Shown piece by piece: positions 46,454 to 57,280 of a stretch of DNA of 64,000 bases. A model generated the notes under the pieces. It saw only the letters and a program-made list of their open reading frames with translations, was not told the origin of the DNA and did no database searches. The translations under genes were made by a program, and so were the position numbers. The number at the start of each line of letters is the position of its first letter. The stretch's first letter is position 1. Source of the DNA: Spirosoma foliorum (lineage in GTDB: Bacteria > Bacteroidota > Bacteroidia > Cytophagales > Spirosomataceae); contig NZ_CP059732.1 of the NCBI RefSeq assembly GCF_014117325.1, forward strand, positions 4,167,001-4,231,000. The letters are read 5' to 3'.

Positions 46454-47299
46454 ATGCCCCCGCCCCGCCTAGCCGACCGAATCCTCCGCTTCTTCTGCGC
46501 TCCCCACCGGCTGGAGGAAGTGCAGGGCGATTTGCACGAGGAGTTCGCTTATCAGGTCGAGCGGATTGGCGAACGGCGAGCACGCTGGCGCTACTGGCGG
46601 GACGTGTTAGGATTCATGAAACCATTTGCGATTAAACGTACAATCAGAGCATACCCTACCCCAACAAATACAACTATGCTACGAAACTATCTCAAAATTG
46701 CCTTCAGAAACCTCGTTAAGAATAAGGCCTATTCAGTTATTAATATCGGCGGACTGGCTGTTGGCATGGCCGTAGCGATGCTGATTGGCCTTTGGTTGTG
46801 GGATGAATTATCGTACGATAAATACCATAAGAATTACGACAGTATCGCCCAGGTATGGAGTGGTGGAACTGACCCGCAAACCAGTAAAATTGGGGGGTCT
46901 ATTTCGCTACAATTTCCAATGGGAGCCATTCTTAGAACGAAGTACAAACACTATTTCAAACATGTGTTGATGGCCTGGTGGGTAGGCGGTTATACATTAA
47001 AACTGGGTGATAAAAATTTCCAGAAAACGGGGGAATTCATCGAAGCCGGCGCGCCGGAAATGCTTTCGCTACATATGTTAAAAGGAAGCTATGCGAGCTT
47101 AAGCGACATGCATTCCATCATTCTGTCGAAATCGACGGCCGAGACGATGTTTGGCAACGATGATCCTATCAACAAATCCTTAAAAATTGACAATCGAATT
47201 GATGTAAAAGTAACAGGCGTTTATGAGGATATACCGAAGAATGCCCGTTTCGGCGAAGTGCAGTTTTTTTTCTCCCTGGCCATTGTGGGTTGTTTCTAA
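46454..47299 (+). CDS. FtsX/MacB-like permease, cluster 2 gene 1 (5' part, frame-disrupted)
   Basis: 281 aa as read. The prefix is the cluster 2 type (PPPRLADRILRFFCAPHRL, then DLHEEFAYQVERIGERRARW and DVLGFMKPFAIKR). TM1 is GLAVGMAVAMLIGLWLWDE, then most of the first extracytoplasmic domain ending VTGVYEDIPKNARFGEVQF. The frame fails at a run of eight T (47264-47271). Seven would continue as QFFSPWPLWVVSNEWIKN, which is read in the next frame. The rest as read (SLAIVGCF) is spurious. Confidence 0.85.
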   Translation: MPPPRLADRILRFFCAPHRLEEVQGDLHEEFAYQVERIGERRARWRYWRDVLGFMKPFAIKRTIRAYPTPTNTTMLRNYLKIAFRNLVKNKAYSVINIGGLAVGMAVAMLIGLWLWDELSYDKYHKNYDSIAQVWSGGTDPQTSKIGGSISLQFPMGAILRTKYKHYFKHVLMAWWVGGYTLKLGDKNFQKTGEFIEAGAPEMLSLHMLKGSYASLSDMHSIILSKSTAETMFGNDDPINKSLKIDNRIDVKVTGVYEDIPKNARFGEVQFFFSLAIVGCF

Positions 47300-49091
47300 C
47301 GAGTGGATAAAAAATGCTGAATTCAAATGGGATAACCGATCCTTTAACATCTATGTCCAGCTACAGCCAGCTGTAACACTGGCAAGTGCCAACGCCGGTA
47401 TTCGGGATTTTTATTATAAAAATTCACCTACCAGTTTTTTCAAAGAAATGCAAAAATATAAACCATTTGCTCAGCTAGTTCCCATGAGTACCTGGCACTT
47501 ATATTCGGAATTTGTGGACGGCAAACCCGCTGCCGGGCGCATTACGTTCGTTTGGTTATTTGGTATCATTGGGGTATTTGTGTTGTTGCTGGCCTGCATC
47601 AATTTCATGAATCTCTCGACGGCCCGCTCCGAGAAACGAGCTAAAGAAGTGGGTATTCGAAAAGCCATTGGCTCTATAAAATGGCAGCTCATCAACCAGT
47701 TTATGAGCGAATCATTTTTAGTCGTTGTCCTGGCCTTTGCCTTAGCCGTACTACTGGTTGTAACGTCGCTGTCCTGGTTCAACGAATTGGCCGATAAGGA
47801 TATGACTTTACCGTTTACTAATCCTGTATTCTGGCTTATTTCGCTGCTGTTTATTACCCTAACGGGTTTTCTGGCGGGGCTTTATCCGGCTTTCTACTTG
47901 TCTTCTTTCCAACCCGTTAAAGTCCTTAAAGGAACGATTCGGCTGGGTCGCTTTGCGGCATTGCCCCGCAAAATTCTGGTAGTTGTTCAGTTTACCGTTT
48001 CGGTGGTTCTGGTCATTGGGACCATCATCGTTTACCAGCAAATCCAGCATGCCCGCAACCGACCAATCGGGTATAATCGGGAAGGATTGATCAACCTCTC
48101 CATGAACGACCCTAATTATAAAGGGAAGCACGAGCTACTAAAAAGTGAATTGATCAATACAGGCATGGTTAGCGATGTGGCCTTTTCGTCCAATCCATTA
48201 ACGGCCGTTTGGAGTAATTCGGGAGGCTACGACTGGCGAGGCAAAGAACCCGAAAAAGACAATGATTTCGCCGTTTGCGAGGTCACGCACGATTTTGGCA
48301 AAACGGTTGGCTGGCAATTTATTGATGGTCGCGATTTTTCAAGAGCGTATTCGACTGATTCATCGGGCCTGATTATCAATGAAACAGCGGCTAAATACAT
48401 GCATTTAAAAAAGCCGGTTGGCGAATTTGTGAAAGGCTACGATAAAGTATCGACCTGGAAGATAATCGGCGTGATTAAAGACCTGGTGATGCAATCGCCC
48501 TATGAGCCCGTCAAGCAGACATTCTTTTTTCTGGACAAAAACTATGCGGGGTCAAGCCAACTGACGCTCAAGATCAAGCCAACGGTTAGTGCTGCGGCTG
48601 CTATTCCGCAGATAGAAGGCGTGATCAAAAAAATAGTCCCTTCGGCTTCCTTCGATTATAAATTTGTGGACGAGCAGTATGCCGCCAAGTTTTCGGCCGA
48701 AGAGCGAATTGGCAAACTCGCTTCTGTTTTCGCTGCACTCGCCATTCTCATCAGTTGTTTGGGTCTTTTCGGACTGGCTTCGTTTGTAGCGGAACAACGC
48801 ACCAAGGAAATCGGTGTTCGCAAAGTACTGGGAGCTACCGTCACCAATTTGTGGGGGCTACTCTCCAAAGACTTTGTCTTTCTGGTCATTATTTCCTGCC
48901 TGATTGCGGTGCCCATCGCCTGGTATTTCATGAATCAGTGGCTCCAGAAATACGAATACCACACCGACATTGAATGGTGGATTTTTGCAGCCGCCGGTAT
49001 AGGCGCCCTTGTCATCACGCTACTGACCGTCAGTTTCCAGGCAATCAAAGCGGCCTTAATGAACCCGATTACCTCCCTACGGTCGGAATGA
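47271..49091 (+). pseudogene. 3' part of the cluster 2 gene 1 permease, out of frame
   Basis: From SPWPLWVVSNEW onward this is the rest of the same permease: loop RAKEVGIRKAIGSIKWQL, a second extracytoplasmic domain, RTKEIGVRKVLGATVTNL and NPITSLRSE. It closely resembles the products of the genes at 49195 and 57281. Restoring one base makes a full-length gene of about 880 codons. Confidence 0.88.
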
Positions 49092-49194
49092 TTAATGGAT
49101 AATGAACCGCGTGGGCGGCCCCGAATGGATAATGCCTTCTAAACGATCGTGGCTGCCTGCTCTCATTGTCCATTTTACATTATTCATCTTCATT
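49092..49194. repeat. ATTCATT-type repeat with inner GGGCGGCCCCGAATG element
   Basis: The left arm (ATTAATGGATAATGAACCGC) and the right part (CATTTTACATTATTCATC) pair loosely. The GC-rich word lies at 49112-49126. The right end abuts the ATG at 49195. Confidence 0.75.
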
Positions 49195-51825
49195 ATGAGA
49201 CCACCCCGCTTAGCTGACCAACTGCTCCACTTCTTCTGCGCTCCCCACCGACTGGAGGAGGTACAGGGTGATTTGCATGAGGAGTTCGTCTATCAGGTCA
49301 GTCGCATTGGCGAACGTCGGGCGCGCTGGCGCTACTGGTGGGATGTGATCGGATTCATCAAACCATTTGCCGTAAAGCGGGAGTCGAATCAATATCCAAA
49401 ACCAACAAACACGGACATGCTACGTAATTATTTAAAAGTCGCTTTTCGAAATCTGGTCAAAAACAAAGGGTACTCGGCCATCAATATTGGTGGGCTATCG
49501 GCTGGCATGGCCGTAGCGATGCTGATTGGCCTCTGGATCTACGACGAACTCTCCTACAACACGTATCACCAGCATTATGACCGTATTGCCCAGGTTATGC
49601 AGCACCAAACGGTCAATGGGCACATTAGTTCACAAGAATCCATTCCTGCTCCGCTGGATGCCGAGTTGCGGGCCAAGTACGGTACCAATTTTAAACACCT
49701 GGCATTGGCGGCCTATCCAGGCGACCGGATTCTGTCATATGGTGAAAAAAAGATGGCTCGCCCAGGAAACTACATGGATGCTGAAATGCCCGAGATTCTG
49801 TCGTTGCATATGCTGAAAGGCAGCCGTAATGGGCTGAAAGAACTCAATTCTATTTTGCTATCGGCCTCAACGGCAAAAGCCCTTTTTGGCGATGCCGATC
49901 CGATTGGTAAACTCATCAATATTGAGGGAAAGGCCGATGTGAAGGTAACGGGCGTTTACGAGGACTTACCGTTCAACACAGAGTTTCATGACCTTACATT
50001 CATTGCTCCCTGGAAGTTATACGTAGCAACGCAGCCCTGGGTAAAGCAGGCGCTTGACAAGCAGATTTGGGGTGAAAACTCGTTTCAACTGCTTGTCCAG
50101 CTTGCCGATAATACGGATATAAAAACAGTGAGTGATCGGATCATAAACGCTAAACTGGATAACGTACCCACCGAAGATAAGAAATACAAATCGGAGATTT
50201 TTCTGCACCCGATGAGCGACTGGCGACTGCATTCTGGCTGGGAAGAGGGCGTTCAGACGGGCGGCTATATCCAGTATGTCCGGCTGTTTGCTATCGTTGG
50301 CCTTTTTGTCTTGCTGCTAGCCTGTATCAACTTTATGAATCTGAGCACGGCTCGTTCGGAAAAACGGGCCAAAGAAGTGGGCATTCGCAAGGCGGTTGGA
50401 TCAGTACGTAGCCAGCTTGTCAAGCAGTTTTTTAGCGAGTCGTTTTTGGTGGTTTTCGTTGCATTTGGCGGAGCCATACTGATTATTCTGGCTTTACTCC
50501 CCTGGTTTAACGAGGTAGCCGCCAAGCAACTCGTTTTCCCCTGGACGAAGGTTCCATTCTGGGTAGTGAGTCTGGGGTTCATCCTAATTACTGGACTATT
50601 GGCAGGTAGTTATCCTGCGTTCTATCTATCATCGTTCCAGCCGATTAAAGTCTTAAAAGGTACGTTTAAAGTGGGCAGTCTGGCAGCTGTTCCGCGCAAA
50701 GTGCTGGTTGTGATTCAGTTCACCGTTTCCATTACGTTGATCATTGGCACTATCATCGTTTATCGACAAATCCAGCACACGAAAAATCGACCGCTCGGCT
50801 ACAATAGCAACGGCGTAGTGATGATTCCAATGCTATCGCCAGCGTTTTACGGCAAATACGACGTCCTGAAAACCGACCTCAAAAATGCAGGTGTTATTCA
50901 GGAAATAGCCGAATCATCCAGCCCAATGACGAGCGTTTGGTCAAACACGAGTGGCTTTAGCTGGCAAGGCAAAGACCCATCGCTCGACACCGATTTTTCA
51001 TCCATTTGGGTAACACACGACTTCGGCAAAACAGTAGGCTGGCAATTTAAAGAGGGCCGCGATTTTTCGAGAGCGTTCACAACCGATTCATCGGCCATAA
51101 TCATCAACGAAACGGCTGTCAAGTTTATGGGGCTCAAACATCCCATTGGTACGGTTGTCAGATGGGGGGATGAAAAAGATCCCAGAACAAAATATTTTAC
51201 CATCATCGGTGTGATCAAAGATGTATTGGCTGAATCGCCGTATGAGCCAGTGAAACAAGCCATTTACTTCATGGATTACAGTAATGTCAACTGGATCATG
51301 CTCAAACTGGACCCAAGCAGAAGCACCAGCGAATCCATAGCGACAATTGAATCTGTTTTCAAAAAACACATTCCCTCGGCTCCGTTCGATTACAAATTTG
51401 CCGACCAGGAGTTTGGTAAAAAGTTTGCCTCAGAAGAGCGGATCGGTAAGCTGGCAGGTGGCTTTGCCATACTGGCCATTTTCATTTCCTGCCTGGGGTT
51501 GTTTGGCTTAGCTTCGTTCACGGCCGAGCAACGCACCAAAGAGATTGGAGTTCGCAAAGTGCTGGGCGCTTCAGTGCTGAATCTGTGGAGTATGCTCTCT
51601 AAAGACTTCATCGTACTAGTCATCATCTCCTGCCTGATCGCGTCGCCAATTGCTTACTATTATCTGGGCACATGGCTGAAGGATTACGATTACCGTACTG
51701 AACTATCGTGGTGGATTTTTGCAGGCTCAGCCGCTGGTGCTTTGCTTATTACGTTGCTAACCGTCAGTTACCAAAGCATTAAAGCTGCACTGGTGAACCC
51801 CGTCCGTTCCCTACGGTCGGAGTAA
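49195..51825 (+). CDS. FtsX/MacB-like permease with prefix domain, cluster 2 gene 2
   Basis: 876 aa. The start at 49195 (MRPPRLADQLLHFFCAPHRL) is preferred to 49102, which lies in the repeat. TM1 is IGGLSAGMAVAMLIGLWIYDE; loops are RAKEVGIRKAVGSVRSQL (~393) and RTKEIGVRKVLGASVLNL (~782). The prefix is cluster 2 type. Sequence is closest to gene 1 and gene 5 of this cluster (shared MLIGLW, LHMLKGS, VTGVYEDLP). These three are probably recent duplicates. Confidence 0.92.
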   Translation: MRPPRLADQLLHFFCAPHRLEEVQGDLHEEFVYQVSRIGERRARWRYWWDVIGFIKPFAVKRESNQYPKPTNTDMLRNYLKVAFRNLVKNKGYSAINIGGLSAGMAVAMLIGLWIYDELSYNTYHQHYDRIAQVMQHQTVNGHISSQESIPAPLDAELRAKYGTNFKHLALAAYPGDRILSYGEKKMARPGNYMDAEMPEILSLHMLKGSRNGLKELNSILLSASTAKALFGDADPIGKLINIEGKADVKVTGVYEDLPFNTEFHDLTFIAPWKLYVATQPWVKQALDKQIWGENSFQLLVQLADNTDIKTVSDRIINAKLDNVPTEDKKYKSEIFLHPMSDWRLHSGWEEGVQTGGYIQYVRLFAIVGLFVLLLACINFMNLSTARSEKRAKEVGIRKAVGSVRSQLVKQFFSESFLVVFVAFGGAILIILALLPWFNEVAAKQLVFPWTKVPFWVVSLGFILITGLLAGSYPAFYLSSFQPIKVLKGTFKVGSLAAVPRKVLVVIQFTVSITLIIGTIIVYRQIQHTKNRPLGYNSNGVVMIPMLSPAFYGKYDVLKTDLKNAGVIQEIAESSSPMTSVWSNTSGFSWQGKDPSLDTDFSSIWVTHDFGKTVGWQFKEGRDFSRAFTTDSSAIIINETAVKFMGLKHPIGTVVRWGDEKDPRTKYFTIIGVIKDVLAESPYEPVKQAIYFMDYSNVNWIMLKLDPSRSTSESIATIESVFKKHIPSAPFDYKFADQEFGKKFASEERIGKLAGGFAILAIFISCLGLFGLASFTAEQRTKEIGVRKVLGASVLNLWSMLSKDFIVLVIISCLIASPIAYYYLGTWLKDYDYRTELSWWIFAGSAAGALLITLLTVSYQSIKAALVNPVRSLRSE

Positions 51826-51914
51826 ATTAATGAACAATGTATAATGGATAATGTCCCCTCAACGATCACGATTATCTCTCTTCATTATTCATTATCCATT
51901 TTACATTATCAATT
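51826..51914. repeat. ATTCATT-type repeat upstream of cluster 2 gene 3
   Basis: AATGAACAATGTATAATGGATA on the left, CATTATTCATTATCCATTT on the right. It ends at the ATG at 51915. Confidence 0.75.
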
Positions 51915-54518
51915 ATGACCCCGCCCCGCTTAGCCGACCGTCTACTTCGCTTCTTCTGCGCTCCTCACCGGCAGGAGGAAGTGCAGGGCGATCTGCACGA
52001 GGAATTTTTCTGGCAAGTCGAGCGGATCGGTGAACGACGCGCCCGTTGGCGTTACTGGTGGGATGTGATCGGATTTATTAAACCCTTTGCCATTAAGAGA
52101 AAACCCAACGGATTACCCTCAACCCCTTTGTTTAGTATGGATATGTTTCGAAACTATTTCGCCATTGCTCTGCGTCAGTTGTGGAAAAACCAGCTGTTCA
52201 GCACGTTAAACATTGTCGGGCTGACCGTTGGGCTTGCCGTTAGTACGTTTATTGCACTCTACGTCTGGCACGAGTTTCACTACGATCGGTTCGAGCCCTT
52301 CGCCGATCGTACGTATCAAATTATATCGATGGTTAAATATGGTGGTGACGATGTCACGTTTAGCGGCCACCAGGAATCGTTTGGGCGGAAGATCAAACAG
52401 CAACTTCCCGAGGTAGAGCAAGTTATCCAACTGTCGGAGGGACTAAATAGTATTGTGTTGGAGTCGGACGTGAATCATCGCTTTAAAGAAGAAAAGATTG
52501 GCTATGCTAACGGATCGTTCCTGCCAGCTATGGGTTTTCAACTGCTTCAGGGCGATCCTAAAACAGCACTGAGCGAACCGGGACGTATTATACTGACCCG
52601 ACCATTGGCAGAGAAGTATTTCGGCAAGCAAAGTCCCATAGGCAAAACGCTGATTTTCGATAAGCATTTCCCGCTCACCGTTTCGGCAGTACTCGACGAC
52701 TTACCAACTAATTCAGAGATTGAGTTCAATGCGCTGGTTTCGTTGAGTTCGATGCCCACACTTGGACCAGCTCAACAAGGTATGTTCAAAGGAGGAGGAT
52801 TTCTAATGACCTATCTCGTCGTGCAGCCGGGAGCTAACCTAAGGGCCATTGAGAAAAAACTGCAAAATGTAAAACCCGATGTACAATTTGCAGATATTAC
52901 ACCTAAATACTTCCTGGAGTCCTTATCCTCAATCCATTTAGATAGTCGGGGTACGCCAAAAGATTCTCGACAGTCCCTATATATTCTGTTGACAATTGCC
53001 CTGATTATTCTGGCGTTAGCCGCTATCAACTACGTAAGCCTAACCACTGCCCGTGCTACCAAACGAGCCAAAGAAGTAGGCATCCGAAAAGCCATTGGTG
53101 GTGAGCGACGTGAGCTTATCGGCCAGTTTTTTTTCGAATCGTTCCTGACTACTACACTGGCTTTTGCATTATCACTAGCCCTCTTACAAGCTATTTTCCC
53201 CTGGGCCAACCACGCGCTCGACTTACACATAGATAATCGGGTATTGTCGCAGGGGCCATACTGGGGACTGATGCTTGCCTTATGGCTTAGCTGCTCACTG
53301 CTAGCAGGTGCCTATCCAGCCCTTCTCTTATCCGGGTTCCGGCCTGCGCTGGTACTCAAAGGGGCAACGAATTTCAGGTATGGCGGGACTGGTCTGCGCC
53401 AGGTGTTCACCACGATCCAGTTTTCGGCGAGTATTGGCCTGCTGATTTGCAGCGTGGTCCTTTATTCGCAAATGAGATTTCTACGGACGAAAAGCCTAGG
53501 TATCAATCGGGCTCAGGTAATGGCCATGTATATCGACAGAGATATGAAATCGCAATTTACGGGTCTGCGTGATCATGTACGGCAATGGGCTGGGAGCGAA
53601 AATGTAGCCTTTGCAGATAGACCATTATTTACGAATAACATACCAACGATGTTTACCCAAACGGAGACGAATCAGAAGCAGCTTATGGTAAATCTTCTGA
53701 CCGTTGACAAGCCATTTTTTGATATGATGGGCGTTCACTGGGTACATCGTCCAGTTGGTTGGGAAACAGGTCCGATAACAAAAGAATTATGCGTTTATAA
53801 CCAGACGGTTATGAAGGAGGCAGGCATTAAAGGAAATCCGATGCAACAGCCCGCTCCTTTTAAAAATCAGCCCGCAGATGGTATTGCAGTCGATTTTCAT
53901 GTGCGTAGTTTGCATGGCTCTGTTTCCCCAATGAAATTAACCGTTATCAGCGATACTAGTCGTTCTATACTGGACAATGGTGGCTATCTATTAATTCGCT
54001 TAAGGCCACAAACCAACGTACCGGAAGCACTTGCCCAGCTCAAGGAGTTATACGATCATAGCCGTCCATCCGCGCCCTTCGATTACTATTTTCTGGATGA
54101 AGCCTATGATAAACTCTACGCTAAAGAGGAACGTTTGGCCCGTTTGTTCAACGGATTTACCGCCCTCACGCTATTGGTGGCCTGCCTGGGTTTGTTGGGT
54201 CTGATGACTTTCTCGGTCGAAGCCCGCACCAAAGAAATCGGCGTTCGAAAAGTGCTCGGTGCATCGGTTGGCAGTATTGTCACATTACTCTCGAAAGATT
54301 TCGTCAAGTTGATTCTGCTAGCCATAGTGATCGCTTCACCCATTGCGTGGTGGGCGATGGACAAATGGCTTCAGGACTTTGCCTACAAAATCGACATCGC
54401 CTGGTGGGTATTTGCCTTGGCTGGCGGCCTGACCACTGGCATCGCCTTACTGACCGTCAGTTTCCAAAGCATCAAAGCCGCCTTGATGAATCCCGTTAAA
54501 TCATTGCGGTCGGAATAA
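51915..54518 (+). CDS. FtsX/MacB-like permease with prefix domain, cluster 2 gene 3
   Basis: 867 aa. The prefix has MTPPRLADRLLRFFCAPHRQEEVQGDLHEEFFWQVERIG; TM1 is IVGLTVGLAVSTFIALYVWHE. First loop RAKEVGIRKAIGGERREL (~385), second RTKEIGVRKVLGASVGSI (~774), end NPVKSLRSE. Its extracytoplasmic domains are more divergent from the rest of the cluster (LFTNNIPTMFTQTETNQK), so the ligand could differ. Intact. Confidence 0.92.
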   Translation: MTPPRLADRLLRFFCAPHRQEEVQGDLHEEFFWQVERIGERRARWRYWWDVIGFIKPFAIKRKPNGLPSTPLFSMDMFRNYFAIALRQLWKNQLFSTLNIVGLTVGLAVSTFIALYVWHEFHYDRFEPFADRTYQIISMVKYGGDDVTFSGHQESFGRKIKQQLPEVEQVIQLSEGLNSIVLESDVNHRFKEEKIGYANGSFLPAMGFQLLQGDPKTALSEPGRIILTRPLAEKYFGKQSPIGKTLIFDKHFPLTVSAVLDDLPTNSEIEFNALVSLSSMPTLGPAQQGMFKGGGFLMTYLVVQPGANLRAIEKKLQNVKPDVQFADITPKYFLESLSSIHLDSRGTPKDSRQSLYILLTIALIILALAAINYVSLTTARATKRAKEVGIRKAIGGERRELIGQFFFESFLTTTLAFALSLALLQAIFPWANHALDLHIDNRVLSQGPYWGLMLALWLSCSLLAGAYPALLLSGFRPALVLKGATNFRYGGTGLRQVFTTIQFSASIGLLICSVVLYSQMRFLRTKSLGINRAQVMAMYIDRDMKSQFTGLRDHVRQWAGSENVAFADRPLFTNNIPTMFTQTETNQKQLMVNLLTVDKPFFDMMGVHWVHRPVGWETGPITKELCVYNQTVMKEAGIKGNPMQQPAPFKNQPADGIAVDFHVRSLHGSVSPMKLTVISDTSRSILDNGGYLLIRLRPQTNVPEALAQLKELYDHSRPSAPFDYYFLDEAYDKLYAKEERLARLFNGFTALTLLVACLGLLGLMTFSVEARTKEIGVRKVLGASVGSIVTLLSKDFVKLILLAIVIASPIAWWAMDKWLQDFAYKIDIAWWVFALAGGLTTGIALLTVSFQSIKAALMNPVKSLRSE

Positions 54519-54582
54519 AATAATGGATACACCAAATGACCCGTAAACCCCATTGGTCATTATCCATTGACCATTATTCATT
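54519..54582. repeat. Short intergenic ATTCATT-type repeat
   Basis: AATGGATACACCAAATGACC on the left, GGTCATTATCCATTGACC on the right. The right end is directly before the ATG at 54583. Confidence 0.75.
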
Positions 54583-57210
54583 ATGCACCCGCCCCGTTTA
54601 GCTGACTCCCTGCTCAAATTCTTCTGTGCTCCCCACCGGCTGGAGGAGGTACAGGGTGATTTGCATGAGGAGTTTGCCTGGCAAGTCAGGAACATTGGCG
54701 AACGTCGGGCGCGCTGGCGCTACTGGTGGGATGTGATTGGATTCATAAAACCATTTGCTATCAAGAAAAAGTCAGGAGAGTACCCAAACCCAACAACAAC
54801 TACTATGCTAAGCAACTATTTCACCATCGCCTGGCGGAACGTACTCCGATACAAATTAAACAGCACGCTTACGATCACTGGACTTGCCTTAGGACTGGCC
54901 TGTGGCTTGTTGATGATTTTGCATGTACGGGAAGAACTAAACTATGATAAAGGCTTCTCGAAAGCGGACCATATTTTCCGGATTACGTCGGAAAATATGG
55001 GCGAGAAAAACCGGCAGTGGGCCGCCACATCCCCTATTCTGGGGACGGAGATGCAAAAAGCAATCCCCGGAATCCAGACGGTGGCCCGATTTCATCGACC
55101 GTATCCCGATCGGGTGTTCAGTTATATACCGTCGGGAGGAACGGTCAGGCAGTTTGAAGAGAAGAGCGGCTATTTCGCCGATTCGACCGTGGTTGATGTG
55201 TTCGACCTTCCGTTTGTTAAAGGTGATCCCAAAACCGCCCTCAAACAGATTGACGCTATTGTGCTTACCGAAGCCATGGCGACAAAATACTTTGGCAACG
55301 AAGACCCTATTGGCAAACGGATTCAGGACGATCTGGACAAGCGTCCGTTGATGGTAACGGGTGTCATCAGGAACTTCCCATTCCCAACGCACCTGCAATT
55401 CGATTATCTGATTTCCATGTCCACCTTTTATCAGTCTACCGATAAAAATACGCTGGAAAACCGGGGCTGGTCTGGGTTCTATAATTACATCGTACTGAAT
55501 AGTAGCACCTCGCGCGCGGATGTGGAAGCGCGGATACCCGAATTCATGGTGAAATTCTACGAGGTCAAGGGGGAAACCAGAAAGGAAATCCTGGCAACTC
55601 GGCGAACACCCATCCAGTCAATTATGGATATTCACCTGCACTCAAAGCTGGAAAAGGAAATGGGGCCGAACAGCGATATCACCTATGTCTACGTTTTTTC
55701 GATTGCTGCCCTGTTTATCCTGCTGATCGCGTCGGTGAATTTCATCAACATGGCTACGGCTCAGGCATTTAATCGGATGAAAGAAGTGGGCGTACGCAAA
55801 GTATTGGGTGCCCGCAAAGAGCAGTTAGTCAGGCAATTTCTGGGCGAATCATTCATTCTGACGTTGATAGCCGCTTCAGTCGCGTTTCTCTTATTCCGGC
55901 TGGCCATTCCCTTTTATAATGAGCTGGCAGCCAAAAACCTCCGCTTTGGCCAGTTATTCACCCCATCGAATGTGCTGCTCATGGTGTTATTAACGATGCT
56001 AATCAGTTTGATTGCCGGTTTTTACCCCGCCTGGTTCATCTCCAATTTCGATCCTGTTACCTCACTGAAAGGGAAGAAAAATCAGGTATCATCGGTTACG
56101 TTGGTTCGCAAAGGGCTGATTGTCTTTCAGTTTAGCGTGTCGGTGTTTATGATCTTCAGTACCATTGTGGTGTACCGACAAATGAAGTTTTTCCAGACGA
56201 AAGAGTTGGGCTTTGATCAGGATCAGGTGGTAGCGGTAAAACTTTATGGGAAGGAAATGTGGGACAAGGCCAACACGATCCAGCAGGAATTTCAGAAAAA
56301 CTCAGCCATTACAAACGTTGCCCGAATCTCGACCTTACCCGGTGACCGATTCGGCACCGACATGTTTACGCCATTGGGTAAATCCGATGATGCCAGCCAA
56401 CTGCGATTCATGTGGGCCGACGAACATACGCTTCCGGTCTTGCAGGTTGAGCTGAAAGCGGGGCGAAATTTCGTCAAAACAGTTGCCAATTCGCACTTCC
56501 CATTTATTCTGAACGAAGCAGCGGCTAAAGCCCTTAAACTGGATTCGCCTATTGGACAGAAAGCCGTAGCCTTGGGAGACACCGGCGAGATCGTAGGTAT
56601 TGTCAAAGACTTCAATTTTGCATCGTTGCATACGACAGTAGAACCCCTAGTGATTGTCCAGCATCCGGGTCAGGCAAACTATTTTCTGTTAAAGATCAAA
56701 GGCAATAAACTGGCTGAGACTTTAGAACTCACAAAATCGTCGCTGGCACGTCTTGCCCCTAACAGCCTGTTCATCTATACATTTCTGGACGAGAAAATGG
56801 CTCGGTTGTACGATTCAGAACAACGAGTTGGCAATGTACTAAATGCGTTTGCCGTCTTTGCCCTGTTCATTTCATGTCTGGGACTATTTGGGTTATCGGC
56901 CTATGCCGCTCAAGTGCGCACCAAAGAAGTCGGCATTCGGAAAGTACTGGGAGCTACGGTGTCGGGCATCATCGTATTGCTATCGACAGACTTCCTCCGA
57001 CTGGTACTGATTGCAACTGTTATTGCCTCACCACTAGCCTGGTGGGCCATGAAGCAGTGGTTACAGAGCTTCGCCTATCCGATAGCAATTGAGTGGTGGA
57101 TGTTTGTCCTGACGGGTTTACTGGCCGTGGCCGTCGCCTTACTGACGGTCAGTTTCCAAAGCATAAAAGCCGCGTTGATGAATCCCGTGAAATCCCTGCG
57201 TTCTGAATAA
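54583..57210 (+). CDS. FtsX/MacB-like permease with prefix domain, cluster 2 gene 4
   Basis: 875 aa. Prefix MHPPRLADSLLKFFCAPHRL...GERRARWRYWWDVIGFIKPFAIKK. TM1 ITGLALGLACGLLMILHVREE. Loops: RMKEVGVRKVLGARKEQL (~400) and RTKEVGIRKVLGATVSGI (~781). The first transmembrane and periplasmic parts are nearer to cluster 1 gene 4 in style than to its neighbours (VDVFDLPFVKGDPKTALKQ), although the prefix is cluster 2 type. Confidence 0.92.
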   Translation: MHPPRLADSLLKFFCAPHRLEEVQGDLHEEFAWQVRNIGERRARWRYWWDVIGFIKPFAIKKKSGEYPNPTTTTMLSNYFTIAWRNVLRYKLNSTLTITGLALGLACGLLMILHVREELNYDKGFSKADHIFRITSENMGEKNRQWAATSPILGTEMQKAIPGIQTVARFHRPYPDRVFSYIPSGGTVRQFEEKSGYFADSTVVDVFDLPFVKGDPKTALKQIDAIVLTEAMATKYFGNEDPIGKRIQDDLDKRPLMVTGVIRNFPFPTHLQFDYLISMSTFYQSTDKNTLENRGWSGFYNYIVLNSSTSRADVEARIPEFMVKFYEVKGETRKEILATRRTPIQSIMDIHLHSKLEKEMGPNSDITYVYVFSIAALFILLIASVNFINMATAQAFNRMKEVGVRKVLGARKEQLVRQFLGESFILTLIAASVAFLLFRLAIPFYNELAAKNLRFGQLFTPSNVLLMVLLTMLISLIAGFYPAWFISNFDPVTSLKGKKNQVSSVTLVRKGLIVFQFSVSVFMIFSTIVVYRQMKFFQTKELGFDQDQVVAVKLYGKEMWDKANTIQQEFQKNSAITNVARISTLPGDRFGTDMFTPLGKSDDASQLRFMWADEHTLPVLQVELKAGRNFVKTVANSHFPFILNEAAAKALKLDSPIGQKAVALGDTGEIVGIVKDFNFASLHTTVEPLVIVQHPGQANYFLLKIKGNKLAETLELTKSSLARLAPNSLFIYTFLDEKMARLYDSEQRVGNVLNAFAVFALFISCLGLFGLSAYAAQVRTKEVGIRKVLGATVSGIIVLLSTDFLRLVLIATVIASPLAWWAMKQWLQSFAYPIAIEWWMFVLTGLLAVAVALLTVSFQSIKAALMNPVKSLRSE

Positions 57211-57227
57211 GACCGTTCGCATTCGCC

Positions 57228-57255
57228 GTAGAGACAGGGCATGCCCTGTCTCTAT
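57228..57255. repeat. GTAGAGACAGGGCATG palindrome
   Basis: A near-perfect 28-bp palindrome of the GTAGAGAC family (the last base differs), between cluster 2 genes 4 and 5. Confidence 0.92.
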
Positions 57256-57280
57256 AACCAACAAAACCAACTAATAAATC

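Noticed and set aside
54937..55398. 153-codon frame opposite a permease gene
   Set aside because: Antisense shadow of an intact permease.
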